This document shows positions 23,953 to 37,371 of a stretch of 64,000 nucleotides of DNA, one piece after another. The stretch's first letter is position 1, and every line of letters starts with the position of its first letter. Below the pieces are notes generated by a model. That model had not been told where the DNA came from. It saw only the letters and a list, made by a program, of their open reading frames with translations, and did no database searches. Position numbers and translations under genes: made by a program. Location of the stretch: positions 6,075,788-6,139,787 of the forward strand of contig OX246741.1 in the NCBI GenBank assembly GCA_945910005.1. Direction: 5' to 3'. This stretch comes from Isoperla grammatica. Lineage: Eukaryota > Arthropoda > Insecta > Plecoptera > Perlodidae.

Positions 23953-26571
23953 CTAAGAAGCACATTTGGCAAGTTCTGGTTCCATACATTCCCTCGCTGC
24001 CCTGCTAAGGTGCCAGTCATTGCGGCATTGGAAGAGTTCCTTCTCTCCCTTGTGGCACAGGTAGTAGCGATGACAGTCAGTCTCATGTGGCAGACGAACC
24101 TCTTCGCCCTCCTCGTCAACGGGCGGACAGCTGTCACAGCCGGCTACTCTCCTGTCACGACACACCCTTTTTGTGGGGCTGAAGTGTTCCTCAGGTGGGC
24201 ATACGTACAAAGTGACATTACCATTACCGCAGCGGTAGTAGAACCTACAGTTCTCGTGGGGGAGTCTAATGACCTCCCCCTCGACGTCGACGGTGGGGCA
24301 GCTGTCGGGGAGACCCGCGGGGGGCTCGGTGGGGGGTCCCGCGGTGGTCGAACCTGCCGGGGTTGTGCTCGGCTCCGTGGGAGGTCGGGTAGCTCCGGGG
24401 GTGCATTCGGACTCCAGCGGCCAATCGCAAGCCAGGATCTCTTGGTGCCACCACAGGCCAGGAGGGCAACTGATCGGGTAGGGTACTCCCTCTAGACACT
24501 TGTAGAACATGGTACAGTCTGTCGGATGGGGGAGAAGGGTGTCAGATGTTCCGTGGCAGTCAGGGAGGTCGGTGTTCCCGTCGGTCGTGGATTCACCCCC
24601 GGTTGAACCTTCGGTAGGCGGTGTAGATTCACCCCCGGTTGTACCCTCAGTAGGTGGTGTGGATTCACCCCCGGTTGTACCCTCAGTAGGCGGTGTTGTT
24701 GAGCCGCCAATGGGACAATCCACGTTCTGTGGAAGGTCACATCCCTCTATGTCGACATTCCACCAGAGACCGGTTGGACAGTCTTGCAAGACGGCCTGGC
24801 CGTTAGCGCAGGTGTAGTACTTGCTGCAGTCGGTAGGGTGCGGGATGTGGGTGGGGGAGCCGACGGCGCAGTCGGGGACGTCTGCGCAAGCGCAACACGA
24901 CACTAGCGCCAGGACGGTGAAACACGATAGTCCTGAAACACAATTGAACCGTTCGTTGTATGTTAGCTAGGAATTTGTATTTAAAGGATTTTGCGAGCTA
25001 GTGTAGTAATTACAAAAAAATGGAAGAAATTATGTATGCATTTTATATCCACACACTTACATAACTAAGTAGGGGGGCGGGGGGGGGGGGGGGGGGGTGA
25101 ACAACGACTGATGCTCTAGTGAGAGTGGTGAGAGCAGAGTAAACCGCTACTCTATGAATTGTCTCTACGAAACTAATAACAACATTCCACAGGACTAAAC
25201 GTACTTATTAAAGGATAAGTCAGATGATTAACTAAAAAATCACCACTGAGTCATAAGTGCATGAAATCAGTTATGTGTAAAATATAATTGATATAGGTTG
25301 CTTCAATGAAAAAAAAAATAGTGAACATTTAGCTGTTGTATAAGTTTTACTTCGATGGCTCTGCTGCATTTTTCTTGTAAAGCGTAGTACAGCTGTATCC
25401 GTTCCGAGGTCGCTAGCGCCTGCCTGATAGACAGAGCACTCATTGTGTAATACGAGTCCAGCCACAACACTCGGCGACTGCGGACAGTACCGCTCAAAAC
25501 AGATTGCAACTTTTCTTCACATCAAGTCACAAGAGAATTAATTGCAGGGCATTTTGTAGAAGTACACGTTCGTACTAAGAAACATGTTATCGGTAAGGAA
25601 ACTATGCACATTAAATCTCCTGATCGATTTTTGATAGGTGCCCTATTTTAGCGGTGGTTTTACTATCTCGAGGCAACATTTTTTTCATATGGGAATTACT
25701 ATGAGAAGAGATGCTTGGTGCTACTTGGTAGCAACAAGCCCAAAAATCGCTGTTATCTTTAATTTTTTAACCGCCTGCTTTTAAAGTATGGTATCTTTCA
25801 GTCATGTTTTCCATATTTGAGGGTGGACATGTACAAATGGTAGTTTTTTAGTTTTCCATCTGACTAACCTTTTAAGCTTGTATATCCACCGACCCTGCGG
25901 AAGTGCGGAACGATAGATTTGTATCTGGTAAAATTCCTTCAAACTGCTTATTACATTATATGAGATATCCTAAAGAGTTTAGTGCCATTTCTTAAATGTT
26001 TCTTTGTTCAAATCAATATTTCGGCTCTTCAAATGTTTTGATTTATGTTGTTGCTTCACACCTTAACAATAAAATTAGCACATTTGATAAAAGGAAATAT
26101 TTATCAGAACAAAGAAACGTTCATACTAAAGAACACTGTATTATCTAGAAAATGGCATATTTTGTTTTAATTTATTATTTGCAATAGTAGAACGATTGTT
26201 TTCATAGACTGTTCTTAAAAAGACTGGTAGAGGTTCTAAATCTCTCGTAGGAAGAACACGAACTTTGACATATTTGTTCTTTTTTGTTCGAATATTATTA
26301 AATGTAAATGAACCTCGAAAATTCCACCTTTTCTCCTCATTGGCTCTCTATTTTCTTCGTTTTAAAAAATCATCCGGTAATGAAGACGCTTGATAGTTTC
26401 TTACTTGTTATACAAATCAATATAATAAGCTGTATACATACATTTTATTATTATAACTAATCATATTTTAGAGCACTGAAAGTTTGTACGGAGACCAAAT
26501 TTCTATGCTTAGTCATATATTAATAACTTTATGGGAATGCCAATATTAGCGTTCTTTTACTCACCTCTCAT
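23953..26571 (-). CDS. Gene E: secreted chitin-binding protein, four CBM14 domains
   Basis: Exon 1 ATGAGAG is at 26571-26565 with a GTGAGT donor; exon 2 is 24932-23953 after TTTCAG. The 328-residue product (MRGLSCFTVLALVSCC..) has a signal peptide and six-cysteine domains near residues 24-75, 128-179, 214-268 and 271-326. A 52-residue GGESTPPTEG-repeat linker follows the first. It is the closest relative of gene C, differing mainly in linker repeat number. The intron holds a 660-bp TTAA element; without it the intron is about 968 bp. The AATAAA of the sister genes is mutated here (AATGAT at the matching place), so transcript ending may differ. Predicted extracellular chitin-binding role. Confidence 0.87.
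25212..25871. mobile_element. TTAA-target MITE in the intron of gene E
   Basis: Inverted ends AGGATAAGTCAGATG and (reverse strand) AAGGTTAGTCAGATG lie between TTAA at 25208-25211 and TTAA at 25872-25875. Gene D at about 16994 shows the single TTAA. Different termini from the gene D element, so a separate family. Confidence 0.75.
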
Positions 26572-26663
26572 GTTGGCCCGGAGAGTCATCGAAATCACTA
26601 CGTTTTTCAACCGAGTTTAAAAACTTGTGTGATCGGTTAACTGCTAAACGCCGAACTTATATA
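26572..26663 (-). promoter_or_regulatory. Core promoter and 5' leader of gene E
   Basis: TATATAAG at 26663-26656 on the minus strand. The leader hairpin (26584-26599) has one substitution in its 3' arm (ATGACT for ATCACT), which breaks one pair. Confidence 0.6.
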
Positions 26664-28222
26664 AATTATTACCACGTAACATTATTTACGCAGTTACAAT
26701 AATATAAGAGATAAATATTTATCGAAAGCTATCTTCGATTTCATCATTATGTTAAATGAATCGCAGCTACGGCGTATCTTGTACGAAACGTTATTGTCCG
26801 ATCATCTTTGACCAAGGTTAGGAGACTTTACTCCCACCACTTGGAGATTTCATTCCCACCTTGAAGAAATCTCTACAAGTTGAGCAACACAACAACAAGT
26901 AGGCTCCCATAACCCATCGCAGTTTAAAAATTCACTCTGTAAAAATTGGAAATTTGTGACACTCGAGCAATATTGTTATCTTGTTACGAGTGTTGCAAAT
27001 CATCGGTTTCCTATTGTTGAGTGATCAGGGTCATTGACTGAAATCAAGGTCGGTGTTTTCAGTGGACTTGGGACGGTCATTTTAGAAAAACATTGTACAC
27101 TGTGTGATATTCCAAATGTGATTTTTAAGAATTTTGTTGCCAAAATAAGTTATTATTAAGGACGTGAATTCTAATCGAATCTTGCATTATTGGTAAGGAT
27201 CTTTACAATTGCCCACTCGTTTCTCAACATCTTTGCATCATAACTGCGCTACAATTTTCTTTAAATAATTATAAAAAAAAACACAACAGAACTATAGAGA
27301 TAAAAAGCATGCTCTCAATTCGCACAAGATTGGTGAAGATCGCCTTGACTGATATCATAATACACCGACACAAACTACAAAACATTCCAACGTGTTCAAT
27401 GACGATTTAGAATGTTCATGCATTTCACGTTACCTATATGAATTGCAAAGGTCTTGGATTTATTTAATTTATTGTACCAAACACTAAAGCTTGTTCTGTA
27501 TGGCTTTACATTACTTCTTTACCGTGTACCCAACTATAACTCAATAGATATAAATAGAACAAAATGGCATTGCTAAGTTAAGTTCTTCATACGCATCAAT
27601 GCACACATTTTGATATTGTAAAAGGGATCTAATAAAACTTGAAACTTAAAGTGAGTATTTCTAGATTGAACTTTACAAACGGTAAAAACTAATCAACGTG
27701 CCATAAGTTAACGAAAGGATGTATCAAATACTGTTCGCTCCATTGTAGGCGCTTATAAGAATGAAAAATGTTTCGTCAATAACAAATATGCATTTATTGT
27801 TGACCCACTTAAGTTACAAGAAGTTTCTGCCAGTGGGCCACACCCGCATTATGCAACTTATTGTGCTTTATGTACGCGATGTGTACTTTAAGGACCCACA
27901 CACGTGAAGAGTCCGCTAATTGTGTAATACTTTCAGAGTGGAATGCAAAATGCTTCAAATCCTGACTTGGGAACTGACTATTCCTGAAAGTTGTCTCACG
28001 TTAATACCACAATACTCAATTCTAAAAATAGCCGTGTGGCCGTGTTTTGTTTCTGACAAACATTGAATATGCACGAATCAAAGAAAGATACAACAATTGA
28101 GTTGTCTAGCAACACATTGTTTGTCCGCCTGTGATTTCACAACCACCTCAATTGAGTCTTGTGCTTGAGTGTTTTCCACGCGGTCCGCCACAGCAATCGG
28201 CCAATAGCAATAGTGATAATCA
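26664..28222. other. Upstream flank of unit E and unique spacer
   Basis: To about 27420 this is a diverged, partly deleted copy of the B and D upstream flank. It has only the 3' part of the small ORF (about 26938-27024) and no MITE. From 27420 to 28222 it is unique DNA with no gene that I can see. Confidence 0.5.
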
Positions 28223-28282
28223 CGTAGATACAGTGGCGGCCCGACCATACAAATTTGGGGCCATGGCCCCGCGAGCGTTAAG

Positions 28283-28337
28283 GGGTGGGTGGGTGGTTGG
28301 GTGGTTGGGTGGGTGGGTGGGTGGGTGGGTAGGTAGG
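28283..28337. repeat. (GGTG)n/(GGTT) minisatellite
   Basis: Runs of GGGTGGGTGG with GGTT interruptions, strongly G-skewed on this strand and able in principle to form G-quadruplexes. Confidence 0.85.
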
Positions 28338-28678
28338 TATAGTTGGTCGAAAAAATAAATTAAAAAGGTAATTGTAAAACAAAATGAGTTGTAAAGAATA
28401 TTGATAATGCTTATCTACAAAAAAATTAATACAGAAACACTACTAATACAACAACTACAAACAGACTAGAGTTGCCCTATCGCATTTGACTGTTTATCAT
28501 CATGGGGGTCGTCATAAGGAGAGTCTAGCAGAAGAAGGGCAAATTGCAGAAGAAGGAATCTTAAGTGAGACAGGGGAGAAGGGGGGGGGGGGAATGACAT
28601 AGTTGGTCGTTTGATATAATAGAAGATCTGCAACTGTGATAAATAGTGACGAAAACATTCTTGATCGGTAGTCCGGAG

Positions 28679-28908
28679 TATTGTATGGTCACCTACCGTG
28701 CGGAACTCCCAATTTTAACTATTGTATGGTCACCTACCGTGCAGAACTCCCAATTTTAACTATTGTATGGTCACCTACCGTGCAGAACTCCCAATTTTAA
28801 CTATTGTATGGTCACCTACCGTGCAGAGCTCCCAATTTTAACTATTGTATGGTCACCTACCGTGCAGAACTCCCAATTTTAACAATTGTATGGTCACCTA
28901 CCGTGCAG
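28679..28908. repeat. 41-bp tandem repeat, about 5.6 copies
   Basis: The unit starts TATTGTATGGTCACCTACCG and repeats at 28679, 28720, 28761, 28802, 28843 and 28884 with one or two differences. There are no variable spacers, so this is a minisatellite, not a CRISPR array. Confidence 0.95.
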
Positions 28909-29894
28909 AAATTAAAACTTAAATGTTTTCGGTAATTTATTTTTTTGGAGGTTGTCATCTTGACGGATTTTAATGTTCATCGTCAATTTGAGTATTAAAG
29001 AGTGTTGGTTTAAAATTTTGGTCAAATCCGTCGAACCGTTTGACCGGTGTGTGACGAACACAATTCGCGCATGGAGAGAATGAACCATTTGAATTGATTG
29101 ATACATTCGCTACGCTCATCTAATTACTTACAATTTTTCCCCTGTTTATAGAAGTTTCCAAACATATCTTTCAATTAAGATTATGTCATTTTATGTTATA
29201 TATAGCCTTCACAAAGCATGTTTGAAGACAAAACTGTAACCGTCGCCATTTTTCAAAATGGCGACTAAAGCACATAATTATGTGACTTTGGTCTAAGTGA
29301 AGCTCAATTCAACTCTTAAGTCATCATGTAAAAACAAGTTTCTTTTAATGTGTTGTTACTGACCGATGGGCTAAGGTAATGAGTTTTGGTCTGTCCGGGG
29401 CGATCGCGGCCACGACACATGCAGATATACAATAGCTCGTATCTCAAACATTTTTAAAGTTATGTAAATAAGACTCGGCATGTGTGTTCTAGACAGAATA
29501 AGCTTTATGATATGTATGAACACAAGTTATGGATACGTTATTACTTTTATCGCAAATCATCAAAATACAAATATCCACTTATACGGTGGATCACTTAATT
29601 ACTTCTTTCTATTGTAATATGATAAATAACTAAAATTCCATACATTATTATTATTGATCATAATATTATCTTTCATTTGACACCACTCACGTAATTTTAT
29701 GATACATAGAGCACTCACAACAAGTGATTTAATGGAATACTGTTATCGCCGACATTTTCCAAGATGGCGGCTAACGCACAAGGCGGATTTTGGCGGACCC
29801 GAAGTATGTTATATAAAATAAAATTTGTAAGCGACCCTGAAAAAATCAGCTTTCTCCTAATTTTGTCCGGGTTAAAACCTAAAATTCCTCCTCT

Positions 29895-32800
29895 ATTCCC
29901 ATAGAATTGTAGATATCATACTTTATTGGGGAAAATAATAAGAATCCCAACAGCTTACCTTGAAAGGTGATGGTGTTCAATTGGAACTCAAAGTAGATTC
30001 GACTGCAATCATCCAGTAAGTAAGGCTGTATTATCGCAAAACAATTTTTACGTTATTCATTGTCCTGTAGCCTACATACTTGTATTTTGTGTGTGTATAT
30101 AGTTCCAGTTTCAGACATTGGGACAATACCCCCAATGAAATACCCATCCATTTGGTTTACTTTCACTAACCCAACACCAAACCTAATAGTTTGTTTTTTA
30201 AACTAAATTTATTAAAATTATTGACATTAAAGTTAATGGAAGATGTATATTATATAGTACTGAAAACTCTTTTTAAGAAAATAAATAATATATTTTCCTA
30301 ATTTACTTGATGTTCTAGTATAAACTCTACTAGTAACTTTCTACAGAATCTAGATGAAGGTCTAGCTCAAGAGGTTTGTTCATTGTCTTGTTCTGGGACT
30401 GTTTTACAACCAGTTTGATTGTCATAAACAGGAATTTGTTGTATGGAGTAGCAAACTCATGAGTTCTAGCTGAGACAATGAACAACAACCAGTCAGTGAC
30501 AGCTGTTTATGGGCTTAGACTAACCCTGACAAATCTAAAGTATGCCCTAAGTAGGACTCAAACAACAACACTATGAACTTTTAGGTTTACATAAAATTAC
30601 CTTAGGTAGGGTTCGTAATTTCTCAGAACAGTCCGGATACCATGTCCATGCAATCTTTTATATCACTGCTCTGCAAAAATAAAATTAGGCTATATTATGC
30701 ATGACAGTAACCAACCTTGCAAATTCTACGTTCAGCAAACAACAGCATGGAATTACATGTTTTACTAGCTTTATGTCTATCTAGGCAGGCCGGGTATTCT
30801 TCAAAAGATTGACACAGCAACCATAACTATATCAATCATTGTTTAGGTGTGTGTAGGCCTAGGCCCTTGGCTAGACAGCATGCAACAGTATGTTCACAAA
30901 CACCTAAGTGACTATAGGCTATGGGCGTCTTGGGCCTACGGCACAGTGACTAGACTAGACCTGCAGTTATATTAAATTCTAAGCTTCAATCATTGCTAGG
31001 CCTAGCCCTATGTCTATGGTCTACACAAACATGTCGAGCTTAACCTCAAAATGACACGATCCATAACCCTATTATAGGCCTAGACAGATATTTGTTTGCT
31101 ACACATACTATGTAGGCATAGGCCTGTACTAGGCAATATATCTACAAGGCAGGAAATGAAATTTAAGGTTAATAACTTACCTTGATAACAGATTGAAGAT
31201 GAACAGTTGCATAGACGTCAAACATGTCACGAAAATGCAATCACAATCACATGTGCTCGTAGCACGTGCGTCTTTGTTTATCTTCGTTTTTATTGGCTGC
31301 CGAGAAAATCGATAATAAAACAGTGACGTCAAGTGATGACGTGTTAGTCAAAGAAAGAACGACTGCAAACTTTTCGTGAAGACCGACTCGTATGAGCAAC
31401 TGCAACAATGATTCAAAACGTATGCGAGCTCTCTGGTTTCAAGAATACCAAATCCCGCATAGGAGCTACTCGTATGCGGGTTGGGACCCATACGAGTTAC
31501 TCGCATGCGAGTCAAAACGTATCGGTTCAAGAATAGCCCCCCAGGGCACCAAAAACGCCCACCATCATCGTCAAGTTTTTCTCTCGTCAATCAAAAGACT
31601 GTATCATTCGAGCAAAAAAAACAACAGGAAACAGACTTCTGACCTCGAACATCGGCTTCAATGGTAATAACCCTATTTACATCAATGAACATCTTACTGC
31701 AGCCAACAAGTCACTATTCTGGATGGCTCGAAGCATGCGGAACCACGGCTACAAATATGCCTGGGGGGCTATTCTTGAACCGATACGTTTTGACTCGCAT
31801 GCGAGTAACTCGTATGGGTCCCAACCCGCATACGAGTAGCTCGTATGCGGCATTTGGTATTCTTGAAACCAGAGAGCTCGCATACGTTTTGAATCATTGT
31901 TGCAGTTGCTCATACGAGTCGGTCTTCACGAAAAGTTTGCAGTCGTTCTTTCTTTGACTAACACGTCATCACTTGACGTCACTGTTTTATTATCGATTTT
32001 CTCGGCAGCCAATAAAAACGAAGATAAACAAAGACGCACGTGCTACGAGCACATGTGATTGTGATTGCATTTTCGTGACATGTTCGACGTCCATGCAACT
32101 GTTCATCTTCAATCTGTTAACAAGGTAAGTTATTAACCTTAAATTTCAGTTCCTGTCTTGTAGGTATATTGCCTAGTATAGGCCTCTGCCTACCTAGTAT
32201 GTGTGACAAACAAATATCTGTCTAGGCCTATAATAGAGCTACGGATCGTGTCATTTTGAGGTTAAGCTCGACATGTTTGTGTAGACCATAGACATAGGGC
32301 TAGGCCTAGAAATGTTCGAAGCTTAGAATTTAGTATAACTGCAGGTCTAGTCTAGTCATTTGCCGTAGGCCAAAGACGCCCGTAGCCTATAGTCACTTAA
32401 GTGTTTGTGAACATACTGTTGCATGCTGTCTAGCCAAGGGCCTAGGCCCACACACACCTAAACAATGATTGATATTATGGTTGCTGTGTCAATCTTTCGA
32501 AGAATACCCGGCCTGCCTAGATAAACATAAAGCTAGTAAAATATTTAATTTCATGCTGTTGTTTGCTGAACGTAGAATCTGCAAGGTTTGTTACTGCATT
32601 TGTAGTCGCATTCGTGCTTCAGTTGCCGGGTAGCCAAATGCTTAGCCTAGTTCTCCTGGTCACTTAATGGAATACAAAATAGCCTAGTAGGTCTATGCAT
32701 AATATAATTTTATTTTTGCAGAGCAGTGATGAGGTCCAGCATAAAGGATTGCATGGACGTGGTATCCGGACTGTCCTGAGAAATTCCTAAGGGTTTACGA

Positions 32801-33577
32801 ACCCTACCTAAGGTAATTTTATGTAAACCTTAAAGTTCATAGTGTTGTTGTTTGGGCTCTACTTAGGGCATACTTTAGATTTGGCAGGGTTAGTCTAAGC
32901 CCATAAAAAGCTGTCACTGACTGGTGGTTGTTCATTGTCTCAGCTAGAACTCATGAGTTTGCTACTCGATACAACAAATTCCTGTTTATGACAAGTTTCT
33001 GCCCTGTTCAAACTGGTTGTAAAACAGTCCCAGAATAATGAACAAACCTCTTGAGCTAGACATACATCTAGATGCTATAGAAAGTTACTAGTAGAGTTTA
33101 CACTAGAACATCAAGTAAATTAGGAAAATATATTATTTATTTTCTTAAAAAGAGGTTTCAGTACCAACTAGCATAAAATATATAATATACATCTTCCATA
33201 AACTTTAATGTCAATAATTTTAATCAAATTTAGTTAAAAAAAAAAAAAAACTATTAGGTAAGGTGTTGGGTTAGTGAAAGTAAGCCAAATGGATGGGTAG
33301 TGATCATTGGGGGTAATGTCCCAGGCAGCTTACCTTGAGAGGTGAAGGTTTATGTCTGGAACTGGAACTATATACACACAAAAAATACAAATATGTAGGC
33401 TACAGGACAATGAATATTGTAAAAATTGTTTTGCGATAATACGGCCTTGCTTACTCGACGATTGCAGTCGAATCTACTCGGGGTTCCTATTGAACACCAT
33501 CACCTTTCAAGGTAAGCTGTTGGGATTTTTATTATTCCCCCAAATAAAGTATGAGATCTACAATTCTATGGGAAGCA
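29895..33577. repeat. Large inverted repeat, arms about 1.65 and 1.8 kb, 0.2 kb spacer
   Basis: The left arm (about 29895-31545) and right arm (about 31760-33577) are reverse complements with scattered differences. Both inner edges end in the motif CTGGGGGGCTATTCTTGAA. A third copy of that terminus lies at 35760-35780, so the right arm is part of a transposon of about 4 kb (31760-35780) and the left arm an inverted partial copy of it. Confidence 0.75.
31546..31764 (+). pseudogene. LINE ORF1-like C-terminal domain fragment between the palindrome arms
   Basis: A continuous frame with no stop reads PTIIVKFFSRQSKDCIIRAK, then NPIYINEHLTAANKSLFW and ARSMRNHGYKYAW. This is the pattern (PxIIVKF..IxxNExLT..LFxxAR..YKxxW) of the C-terminal domain of some LINE ORF1 and baculovirus FP-like proteins. 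It is cut at both ends by the arms. Assignment is by pattern recognition. Confidence 0.55.
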
Positions 33578-35777
33578 ATGTGCAGATTGTTGTAAATTTT
33601 CTTACAGCACCCTTGCAAGGTCATCCAATACATTTTTTTACATGTCCTTTTTTATTCTAACACAACCTGTTCTTTTTTCCCTTGCAGACGTTGCGGCAAA
33701 AGTTTTCTGCAATTTAATCGGTCCACACCAGTCTACAGACATTACCACTTAAAATCTGGTCTGTTTTCTGGCTGTGGTGGTCACGGTCCTGCCTCTGGGT
33801 CACCACTCACCACTTGCATTAAATTGATGTAAAATTGAATTTAAATTGAAAGTGAAACTGAATAAGACTTTAAAGAATTAATTGCAAATTTCTGTTTATA
33901 GTGGTTATCATCAGTAGGTATTTAAAAACCAATAAAAAATTGATTTAAATTGTAAAATTTTGGGTTTACTTATTTATGTCTACATATGTTAATTACTTTT
34001 ACAAGATACAGTAGGCTATCCAATACATTTTTTTTGAAAGTAGGTACAGTTACACAATACTGTAATATTATAGGCTAATAATTTATTTATTTGGCGATAC
34101 ATTTTCTTACTACTGTACTAGTGTACTAAAACAAGTCACTGTCCAGAATGCATTCATAAACCAAAACTAAAACTACCTCAAAATGTGCTTTATAATAATT
34201 GAAAGTAATTGTTCTCTTGTCAGGGCTACCTGCTTATGAATGCATTCACAATTACTTCAAATTTTGTCACATTTCAACCAGAATACCAATTTCTTCATTT
34301 CATTGGAAATGTAAATCCTCTCTTGGCCAATGTTGGAAGATTGCAGCAGGGGTTGATGTAGGTAGAATTTCAACTGAAACTGAATAGAATAGACATTAAA
34401 TAAATAAAATAAATAAATAAACGTTAGTAAAGGAGCCAATTCTAGCTTCATCGACCGACATATGGCTCTCTTGCCCGTAGATGTCTTCTAGTGGTCTTCT
34501 CAATTGTATCTGCAACTTCAAAAAAAAAGTTCTGGGGGATATAATTTAATTACTCTACTTGAAGCACACAATTTAGGGCATATATTAAGGTCCAAAACAA
34601 TATAATTAAATTTATATTTTTTAGGACTAATAGCCTCAGCCAAAAGCCAGAAGGCCCCGACATGGAAACCAAATTTTCCCACATCACTTTTTATCCCAGC
34701 AGGTTCCTCAACACTGGTTGTTGAACATGCACCGTTACATTTTTATAATACTGTTGAAAGTAATATTTATAAGTGGACTAGGGTAAGGCCTAACTATATT
34801 TAGGCTTACCATGTGAGCCGAACCCGGACTATCATGTACCTACGTAGGCCTACTGAGTGTACAGGATAAGTTCAGTATCTGACACTTTCATTGCGTACAA
34901 GCGTACTATAGGGTGTACGGGTCAGTTCGAACTATGTGTGCTGGCTGAGTGATTTTACCGAGTCAAACTCGGTCTGTGCCGATGTTCCTTCATACAATCC
35001 TAGTCCAAGATGAGTATTTACGAGCTAGGCCTATAGTCCGGGCTTGGCTCCTGTGGTAAATGTAGACAATTAAGGGCACATGTCAGCCTAGACTAATCCA
35101 TATAGGCCTAGACCCAGGTTATAACTGTTTTAAGGTAGGCCTAGGCCTGCATGCAGAATGGATTGTTAAACTAGCATGCCATGGGCGCTAGGTCTAGGCT
35201 AGCTCTAGTTCTTTTCATACATAAATAAATAGTTTCTTTATTCACTAGACGTAGGCCTTCATAGTATAACAAACTCAATGGTATAGGGTAGGCCTAGGCC
35301 TAGCTTATCTGCAGGCAAAGATGTAGCCTAGGCTATCCCTAGTCCTAACCTCACTTTCCATACTCGTTCGGAGCTAATCGCTAGGCCTAGGTATATTTTA
35401 AACACAAATCCTAGGCCTACGAACAGAATGTAATGAAATTATAAAATATATTACACATAATAGCGTAGGTCTAGGCTAGGCGTACTATAAGACAGTAATA
35501 TAATCATTTACCTACCTTGGAGTCTGCTTTCGATGTCTTCATAACCTCTGATTTGAATGTCAACAACACAATTTTACAACAACAACCACGCCAAAACGCA
35601 TACGGTTTCCCATCTCGCCACCTCTAGGCCGGCGAGTAGAAACGTATGGCCATTCCGCATGTGCGGGTACGGTTTCAAATTCAAGAATAGCAAATTGTCA
35701 AAACGTATGCGTAATGGCGGTCACGTGACCATAATCCCGCATGCGAGTCCACTCGCATCGTTTCAAGAATAGCCCCC

Positions 35778-36226
35778 CAGGCGCGGACTGGCTAGGGATG
35801 CCGGGATGCGATCGCATCCCGGGCCCTTGGGCAAATCCGGGCCCCCGGGCTGCCACCAGAAAGTTCCTATGATGTAAATAAATACTTCTCTGTATATTAC
35901 TAAAAAAAATCTTAACCCCACTCTATAAGTATTATTTTGAAATTATGATTGAATTTATTGTAATATTTATTGAAAATATTCAATGTAATTAATTGAATAT
36001 AATTGAAATTATTTTGCTACTGGTAGTGTGACCTATGTTAAAAGCGCTCTAAAATTGTATTTTAGGCCATAAAGTTCAATGCAACACCCAACAAATTTTT
36101 TACGCCTTCGGCGTATTTGCCTCCGGCGGCTGGGGCTTCGCCCCAGACCCTAACTGCGCCACGCCACCTCGTGCGAGCCCCCCCGAAACCCAGCATCCCG
36201 AGCCTTTTTATCCCAGTCCACCCCTG
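35778..36226. mobile_element. hAT-like terminal pair (CAGGCGCGGACTGG .. CCAGTCCACCCCTG)
   Basis: The ends are inverted CAG..CTG termini with a shared inner GGGATGC block. The right flank cgagcgtc does not match the left neighbour, but cgagcgtt occurs at 28272-28279, next to AAGGGGTGG. The true left end may therefore be there and this copy nested or rearranged. Confidence 0.45.
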
Positions 36227-37371
36227 CGAGCGTCCTATTAATGTCCATCCCTTCCAGGTCTACACTGCTCTCCAAAATTATGCTGTTTAAATAAGTGTCA
36301 AAATCACAAGTGCTCCTTATGTTTGGTTAAGAGTATACTTAGATACTTATGTATACTTTGCCATATTTATGAAAATATCAGAGTTTTCATGAGTGTGTTT
36401 TTACATTAGTGCGTTTAACATTACAAAATATAGACCTGCACCAACACGAAAGAAATATTATCATAAGCGTAGTGCCATTATGTTTATAAAATAGCATTAA
36501 CTTTTTTTCATAATCAGGTAAAATCAGATTTAAGTTTAGCAAAGTAATTCGTAAATATTGAACATATTCATATTTTTACGCCGATAACTTAAGTTTCGAT
36601 TTTTAAAGGTGTGTATAAAACGTGAAATAACCACCTCTGGTGGCCGTGGCATCGCCCCACAACCCTCCTGACTTCGAATCTTCACCCCATCCCATTACGC
36701 CATTATGAATACTGTCTAGAATACCTAAATGCGTATACTGATAAAATCCAGTTATCTTGTTTAAAATAATTAAATCCCATATTAATCGTCTACAATAAAT
36801 GAATAGTCAATATTACATAACACGAAAAAACTTAAACATTTACAATTTAAATATTACCATGTATATTGGTGAAGTCAGTAATCGTATTTGGCGCTTGCTT
36901 ACTGTCGGCTCACCAACGTTGCAAATTATAATTATGTTTTTAATAACACATTTGTGTTAATTAACAACACATAATTTTATCAGAACAACTTTTCTTTTTA
37001 TTTCATTCTAAACTTATAACGTGTTATGAACATTTTCCACCCCTCCCTCTTAATCCTATTCAATTTCAAAGAATCAAAAATAAGAAATTATTTAAGAGCC
37101 ATGCATCTATGCATGACACTTACAATGGAAGAAAACCTGAAAAGCAAACACAAGTTACACATTTCCAGACTCAACCTACAAACGCTTAAATCCACATAAA
37201 AAAAACTTTATACAAATTTTTCGCCTGCGGCGCTGTTGTGGGGGGCCTCTCCCCCACACCCCCCATTCATTCGCACCCGAAGTCGATTTCCACGCCGTCA
37301 GTGGTGGGTGCTATATGCTACGAATTTGGCCCCGGGCATATCAAGGGGGTCGGGCCGCCACTGCGTAGATA

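Larger units (their letters stand above)
28231..37363. mobile_element. Large composite hAT-type element with nested insertions
   Basis: The ends share a perfect 16-bp inverted repeat CAGTGGCGGCCCGACC. Identical 8-bp duplications cgtagata lie at 28223-28230 and 37364-37371, so the 9.1 kb unit is bounded as one hAT-type insertion. The interior holds a G-rich minisatellite, a 41-bp tandem repeat, a large inverted repeat, a LINE-like fragment and a second pair of hAT-like ends. No transposase frame is visible; the original element was probably short and has been enlarged by later insertions. Confidence 0.75.

Noticed and set aside
28679..28908. CRISPR-like array
   Set aside because: The 41-bp units abut with no unique spacers, and the DNA is animal.
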